This document shows positions 31,972 through 36,180 of a DNA stretch of 36,180 nt, piece by piece (the first letter of the stretch is position 1; every line of letters starts with the position of its first letter). Source of the DNA: Thermodesulfovibrionia bacterium. Its GTDB lineage: Bacteria; Nitrospirota; Thermodesulfovibrionia; UBA6902. Both the position numbers and the translations under genes were made by a program. The notes under the pieces are model-generated. The model had not been told where the DNA came from. It did not search any database and worked only from the letters and a program-made list of their open reading frames with translations. The DNA is taken from positions 1 to 36,180 of the forward strand of contig JAGVNU010000064.1 in NCBI GenBank assembly GCA_020053105.1, read 5' to 3'.

Positions 31972-33813
31972 GTGAAAGACAGCCCTATGCGCAGCAAAAT
32001 ATACACCTCTCTGTTTCTTGCCGTTATCACATTTGCGGTTTACTGGCAGACAGTCAATCATCAGTTCGTAAGCTATGATGATGGGGTGTATATAACTGAA
32101 AATCCCCATGTAAAAGCAGGACTGACTATGGAAGGCGTAAACTGGGCCTTCACTGCCACGCAAGGGAGCAACTGGCATCCGATTACCTGGCTGTCCCACA
32201 TGCTCGATGTCAGTATGTTCGGTCTTCGCCCCGGCCCCCACCATCTGATGAACGCAGCTTACCACGCTGCCAACACTGCCCTTTTATTTCTGCTCCTGCT
32301 GCGGATGACCGGGGCCCGCTGGCCAAGCGTCTTTGCGGCCGCTTTATTTGCCCTTCATCCTATGCATGTGGAGTCTGTTGCATGGGCCTCTGAGCGCAAG
32401 GACGTTCTGAGCGCATTTTTCTGGATTCTTACATTGCTGCTTTATGAGAGGTACGTGAAACATCCGGGACGAATGCGTTACTTCCTGACTCTGTGTGCTT
32501 TTATCTTGGGCCTCATGTCCAAACCTATGCTCGTTACTCTGCCGCTTGTGATGCTGCTTATGGACTACTGGCCCCTCGGGAGGATGACCGGCTTGACCGA
32601 TCAACGGGCACCTGGCATTTCAGTCCTGAAGCCCTGTCTCTGGCGTCTGATACTGGAAAAGGCGCCTTTTTTCGCAATGTCTGCAATCATCAGCATTGTT
32701 ACAATATACGCACAGCATAAAGGCGGCGCCATTGCATCCGTCAGCGGGCTGCCTTTTTCTTTCAGGGCAATAAACGCGTTATGGTCCTGCGTTCTCTATA
32801 TGGGCAAGATGATCTGGCCGCTTCATCTTGCCGTTATTTATCCTATCCCCTCTACTTTGACGATATTGCAGGGGCTGTTTTCAGGCCTCTTATTGGCCGG
32901 GATATCCGCAATAGCGGTCCGCTCTGCAAAACAGCATCCATATTTTCTGACGGGCTGGCTCTGGTATCTCATAACACTTGTACCGGTCATCGGACTGGTG
33001 CAGGTCGGAAGGCAGTCCATGGCAGACAGGTATACATACATCCCGTTTATCGGGCTTTTTATCGTGATTGCATGGGGCCTGCAAACTAGTGCCGGAGATA
33101 ACCGCTTCCGGCGCGCTGCAGTGTCTGCAGTTGCAGTTATCATGACCGTGGCATTATCAGCATGCGCCTGGCTGCAAATAGGCTACTGGAAAGACAGTAT
33201 CACCCTCTTCAGCCACGCAATTAAAACAGTCCCCGATAATTACATCGCCCATGAAAACCTCGGTTACGCCCTTGCGCAGGACGGAAGTCTCGATGAGGCG
33301 ATATATCACTATACCGAGTCGCTGCGGATATCACCCGATTATGAGCGCGCTCTTACCGGAATGGGAAATGTCCTGGTCAAACAGGGAAAGATTGCGGAAG
33401 CTATACATTATACAAACAAGGCGCTGGTTCTCAATCCCGATTCAGCGGAGGCGCATTTCAATATGGGGTTTGCCCTCATGAGCCAGGGCCGGGATGAGGA
33501 AGCCGCGCGACATTATTCCGAGGGCCTTCGCAGCGAGCCGGACAACGCTGAAATACACTTCATCCTCGGTGTTACCCTGGCATCAAAGGGTCGGCTGAAT
33601 GAAGGCATCCGTCATTTCTCCGAAGCCCTGCGTATAACACCCGGCTTCGCAGAAGCACACTACAGTATGGGAGTCGCCTTATTACGTCAGGGAAAATTCG
33701 ATGACAGCATCAGACACTTTTCAGAAGCCCTGCGCATAAAGCCCGGCTTTGCAGAGGCCGGACTAAGCCTGAAGGAAGCCATTCAGCTCAGGAACAAGTC
33801 ACGTGAAAAATAA
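31972..33813 (+). CDS. TMTC-like membrane protein with C-terminal TPR repeats
   Basis: About 613 residues. The first 400 hold about 10-11 membrane helices with loops characteristic of TMTC/PMT-like O-mannosyltransferases: Y-D-D-G-V-Y-I-T near residue 36, 'NWHPITWLSHMLD' and 'HPMHVESVAWASERKDVLS'. The acidic pair in the first loop is the expected catalytic site for a polyprenyl-phosphate sugar donor. Residues about 415-605 are five tandem TPRs (AHENLGYALAQDGSLDEAIYHY and so on), probably periplasmic and acceptor-binding. The last two TPRs are very alike at DNA level. The start is GTG at 31972 or, equally plausible, ATG at 31987; neither has an ideal ribosome site. Substrate unknown. Confidence 0.85.
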   Translation: MKDSPMRSKIYTSLFLAVITFAVYWQTVNHQFVSYDDGVYITENPHVKAGLTMEGVNWAFTATQGSNWHPITWLSHMLDVSMFGLRPGPHHLMNAAYHAANTALLFLLLLRMTGARWPSVFAAALFALHPMHVESVAWASERKDVLSAFFWILTLLLYERYVKHPGRMRYFLTLCAFILGLMSKPMLVTLPLVMLLMDYWPLGRMTGLTDQRAPGISVLKPCLWRLILEKAPFFAMSAIISIVTIYAQHKGGAIASVSGLPFSFRAINALWSCVLYMGKMIWPLHLAVIYPIPSTLTILQGLFSGLLLAGISAIAVRSAKQHPYFLTGWLWYLITLVPVIGLVQVGRQSMADRYTYIPFIGLFIVIAWGLQTSAGDNRFRRAAVSAVAVIMTVALSACAWLQIGYWKDSITLFSHAIKTVPDNYIAHENLGYALAQDGSLDEAIYHYTESLRISPDYERALTGMGNVLVKQGKIAEAIHYTNKALVLNPDSAEAHFNMGFALMSQGRDEEAARHYSEGLRSEPDNAEIHFILGVTLASKGRLNEGIRHFSEALRITPGFAEAHYSMGVALLRQGKFDDSIRHFSEALRIKPGFAEAGLSLKEAIQLRNKSREK

Positions 33814-33957
33814 AATCGGCAGCAAGGTCGCGTCTCATTTTTACGGCTGCCCGCTCAAACGCTAATTCATGAGTTCAAATTAATCACTCCCCGGCTTAAG
33901 CCTTCCCCTCCTTCCCCATCTTGTTATCCCCCTCTATTTATTTCATCGAGTTCAGAA

Positions 33958-35865
33958 ATGATATTTTTGTCTGACAACCGATATAATATTTTCAAAACCA
34001 CAGAGACTGTTTCAAATGAGCACATGCCTGATATAACAAGACTTGAACTGTTGTCCCCCGCCCAAAACCTCCGCCAGGGGAAGACCGCCATCAACTACGG
34101 CGCGGACGCCGTTTACATCGGCGGCCCAAGCTTCGGGGCCAGGGAGGCTGCAGGCAATCCGGTATCGGACATTGAGAACCTGTGCCGCCATGCCCGCCTT
34201 TACGGGGCCAGGGTATACATAACGCTTAACACTATTCTGTTCGACCATGAGCTTGAAGATGCCCGCAGGCTTATTTATGACATGTATCACGCAGGGGCCG
34301 ATGCCCTGATTATCCAGGACATGGGGATACTCGAAATGGACCTCCCCCCCATAGCCATTCATGCCAGCACACAGGCCAACAATTATTCCCTTGAAAGGAT
34401 CAAATTCCTTGACGCTATCGGAATTAAACGGATCGTACTGGCAAGGGAGCTCTCGCTCCATGACATCGCTCTTGTAAGAAAAAATACCGGATGTGAACTG
34501 GAGGCATTTGTTTACGGCGCGCTGTGCGTGAGCCTGAGCGGACAGTGTTACATGAGTCAGGTCCAGGGGGGAAGGAGCGCCAACAGGGGCCGCTGCGCGC
34601 AGCCGTGCAGGAACCTGTACTCGTTAAAAGACAGCAGCGGAAAGATTATCTCTAAGGACCGGCATCTACTGTCGCTTAAGGACATGGACCGGAGGGAGTT
34701 TGTACCGGAGCTTATCAAGACAGGCATCACGAGTTTCAAGATAGAGGGGCGCCTGAAAGATGAGAACTATGTAAAAAATATCACGGCCTGTTTCAGAAAG
34801 ATACTTGACCGGGAGATTGACAGACACGCTCCTCTCAGAAGGGCATCCTCAGGGCATACGGATTTTCTTTTTGACCCGGACCCGGAAAAGACATTTCACA
34901 GGGGGAGCACCGATTACCTTTTGACAGACAAGAGAGGCGAGATCGCACTGCCTGAGACATCCAAGTCCGTTGGCAAACCCGTGGGCAGGGTAATCAAAAC
35001 AGGGAAAGGATATATTCAGATAAAGGGAAAGGCCGCTCTGCACAATAATGACGGTCTGGTATTTTTTGATAAGGGAGGAATGCTGCGGGGTCTTAAAGTT
35101 AATGATGTTAAAGGGGACATGATATTTATTGACAGGGCCCGGTTACTGCCCCCGGAGGGAACAGCTGTATACCGGAATTACGATCATGAGTTTTTAAGTG
35201 ACCTGGAGAAAGACAGGTCGGTCCGGAAGATAAAAGTATCTATAGAGATATTATTTGAGGGAGAGAAGCGGGTCATTGTCAGAGCGGTTGATGAAGATAC
35301 TATTACAGCTGAGAATGAATACAGCCACCCTCTTACTCCGGCACGGAATGCACAGACCGCAGCCGAAGGCATTCAGAAACATTTTTCAAAAAGCGGCCCT
35401 ACTCCCTTTTACGTTGACCGCGTAAACTTAAAATGGGAATCACCGGTATTTATGCCTGCTTCATTATTGAATGCATACAGGCTGGAGATACTGCAGAAGC
35501 TGGAACAGGAAAGGGCAATATTTTTTAAGCCTGTCCAATATAAATTCCCCGACCGTGACGCGGTCTTTCCGTATGATAAACTGGACTTCAGTTTTAATGT
35601 CTCAAATAAACTCGCCCGCAGGTTTTATGAAAAGCACGGGGTAAAGCAGATTGATAAGGCGCTGGAACTCACGATGCCTGCAGGAGAGATTGCTGTAATG
35701 ACCACAAAGCATTGTATCAGGTATGAACTGGGATTATGTGTCAAGGAACATCAGGTTGATGCCGGGAGGAAACTGAATGGACCGCTCTTTCTTTATAACA
35801 AAGATGGCATCTATAAGTTGAAATTTGATTGCGGTAAATGTTTCATGCATGTTATTCGGGTCTGA
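33958..35865 (+). CDS. rlhA: U32-family protein, RlhA-type 23S rRNA C2501 hydroxylase
   Basis: A 635-residue protein. The U32 signature is present as E-A-F-V-Y-G-A-L-C-V-S-L-S-G-Q-C-Y, followed by GGRSANRGRCAQPCR, giving four cysteines typical of the iron-sulfur or metal site of RlhA/TrhP/UbiU relatives. The N-terminal barrel begins LELLSPAQNLRQGKTAINYGADAVYIGG. The C-terminal extension with 'CIRYELGLC' and 'FDCGKCFM' is the extra domain found in RlhA (YdcP) but not in TrhP (YegQ), and the length agrees with RlhA. E. coli RlhA makes 5-hydroxycytidine at 23S rRNA position 2501. An alternative start is ATG 34024 (MPDITRLELL), which would begin nearer the conserved domain. The gene is apparently monocistronic. 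Confidence 0.82.
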   Translation: MIFLSDNRYNIFKTTETVSNEHMPDITRLELLSPAQNLRQGKTAINYGADAVYIGGPSFGAREAAGNPVSDIENLCRHARLYGARVYITLNTILFDHELEDARRLIYDMYHAGADALIIQDMGILEMDLPPIAIHASTQANNYSLERIKFLDAIGIKRIVLARELSLHDIALVRKNTGCELEAFVYGALCVSLSGQCYMSQVQGGRSANRGRCAQPCRNLYSLKDSSGKIISKDRHLLSLKDMDRREFVPELIKTGITSFKIEGRLKDENYVKNITACFRKILDREIDRHAPLRRASSGHTDFLFDPDPEKTFHRGSTDYLLTDKRGEIALPETSKSVGKPVGRVIKTGKGYIQIKGKAALHNNDGLVFFDKGGMLRGLKVNDVKGDMIFIDRARLLPPEGTAVYRNYDHEFLSDLEKDRSVRKIKVSIEILFEGEKRVIVRAVDEDTITAENEYSHPLTPARNAQTAAEGIQKHFSKSGPTPFYVDRVNLKWESPVFMPASLLNAYRLEILQKLEQERAIFFKPVQYKFPDRDAVFPYDKLDFSFNVSNKLARRFYEKHGVKQIDKALELTMPAGEIAVMTTKHCIRYELGLCVKEHQVDAGRKLNGPLFLYNKDGIYKLKFDCGKCFMHVIRV

Positions 35866-35988
35866 TAATTCCAGACGTTGTCAACTCATATCATGGAAAT
35901 TGTTCTTGGAGGGAGATAATCTCCATTCTCGGAGTAAAGCTCGGTAGCTATGGAACTACTAAGGCTAATTCAAGGCCTTGGGGAGAGG

Positions 35989-36174
35989 TTACCGTTTTTT
36001 CCTTATTTCCGTCACGATCTCATGAATGTCCATATCTTTAAGCCATTGGGTTCGCTCTCGGGTGTAATCTCCAAGTCCCGTCTCGAATTGCTGCAGGAAA
36101 CGCACCATCCCAAGCGGTCCCAGTTTCTTCGCAACTGCTTCCAACCCAGCTTTTCGTATAACGATCGGGCTCAT
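35989..36174 (-). CDS. 61-residue hypothetical protein, possibly an antitoxin-like partner
   Basis: ATG at 36172-36174 on the minus strand, 6 nt from the window end, so upstream signals and any partner gene are not visible. The sequence (GLEAVAKKLGPLGMVRFLQQF, GDYTRERTQWL, and a basic helix ending EIVTEIRKKR) is globular and helical with normal amino-acid composition. I recall similar short ORFs next to small toxin-like genes in many genomes, but cannot name a family. No frame competes with it on the other strand. Confidence 0.5.
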   Translation of the reverse strand: MSPIVIRKAGLEAVAKKLGPLGMVRFLQQFETGLGDYTRERTQWLKDMDIHEIVTEIRKKR

Positions 36175-36180
36175 AGTTTG

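Noticed and set aside
1-36180. CRISPR arrays, tRNA or rRNA genes, intact insertion sequences
   Set aside because: No regularly spaced repeats, cloverleaf-like sequences, rRNA signatures or transposase motifs were seen on reading the window.

Overview
The window looks like a chromosomal segment of an anaerobic or microaerophilic Gram-negative bacterium with a respiratory lifestyle. The Gram-negative envelope is shown by an LptF/LptG pair. Respiration is suggested by two secreted multiheme c-type cytochromes (6 and about 15 haem motifs), a UbiA-type quinone prenyltransferase and a periplasmic rhodanese. The gene mix, the CX4CH haem motifs and the CxxC/CPxC sensor module recall Nitrospirota or Geobacter-like Desulfobacterota. 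That placement is inference from remembered family distributions, not a computed result. I saw no rRNA, tRNA, CRISPR array or intact insertion sequence.

Layout. 1-1000: a small decayed accessory patch (a DUF5677-like remnant and an ORF6N-domain gene). 1063-4850: a type I glutamine synthetase gene with a clear promoter but broken by a frameshift, then lptF-lptG. 4889-6793 (minus): a secreted seven-bladed YVTN propeller and a UbiA-family prenyltransferase. 6940-9815 (plus): a DUF1015 protein, a small SAM methyltransferase and an orphan polar-amino-acid-type ABC ATPase. 9889-13234 (minus): a PMT-family membrane glycosyltransferase preceded by a small sulfur-trafficking set (exported tandem rhodanese, DsrE-like protein, and a 56-residue GTG-start protein I propose as TusB/DsrH-like). 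13481-16311: an RluD-type pseudouridine synthase that may be read from a leaderless mRNA, a PilZ protein on the opposite strand, and a hexahaem cytochrome.

16386-20777: signalling. A PstS-like binding protein is translationally coupled to a two-PAS sensor kinase whose H-box histidine is replaced by glutamate. Next to it, a PilZ-containing protein appears split by two frameshifts and an in-frame TAG. 21008-24019 encodes a 1003-residue membrane/spermidine-synthase fusion. 24031-24781 holds three tiny minus-strand genes, including a DUF1059 protein. 25063-29754 (minus) is a secreted electron-transfer pair: a cytochrome with CXXCH, CX3CH and CX4CH motifs plus fibronectin-like domains, and its NHL/BACON/PKD partner. 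30095-31545 has a small membrane protein and two convergent genes that end in the same uncharacterised CxxC...CPxC module. 31972-35865 encodes a TMTC-like membrane protein with TPRs and an RlhA-type U32 protein. The right edge carries a 61-residue orphan ORF.

The strongest candidates for something new are the His-less kinase coupled to a binding protein, the shared CxxC...CPxC module on a bare membrane anchor, and the secreted cytochrome/NHL-PKD pair. No complete novel defence or mobile system is visible.
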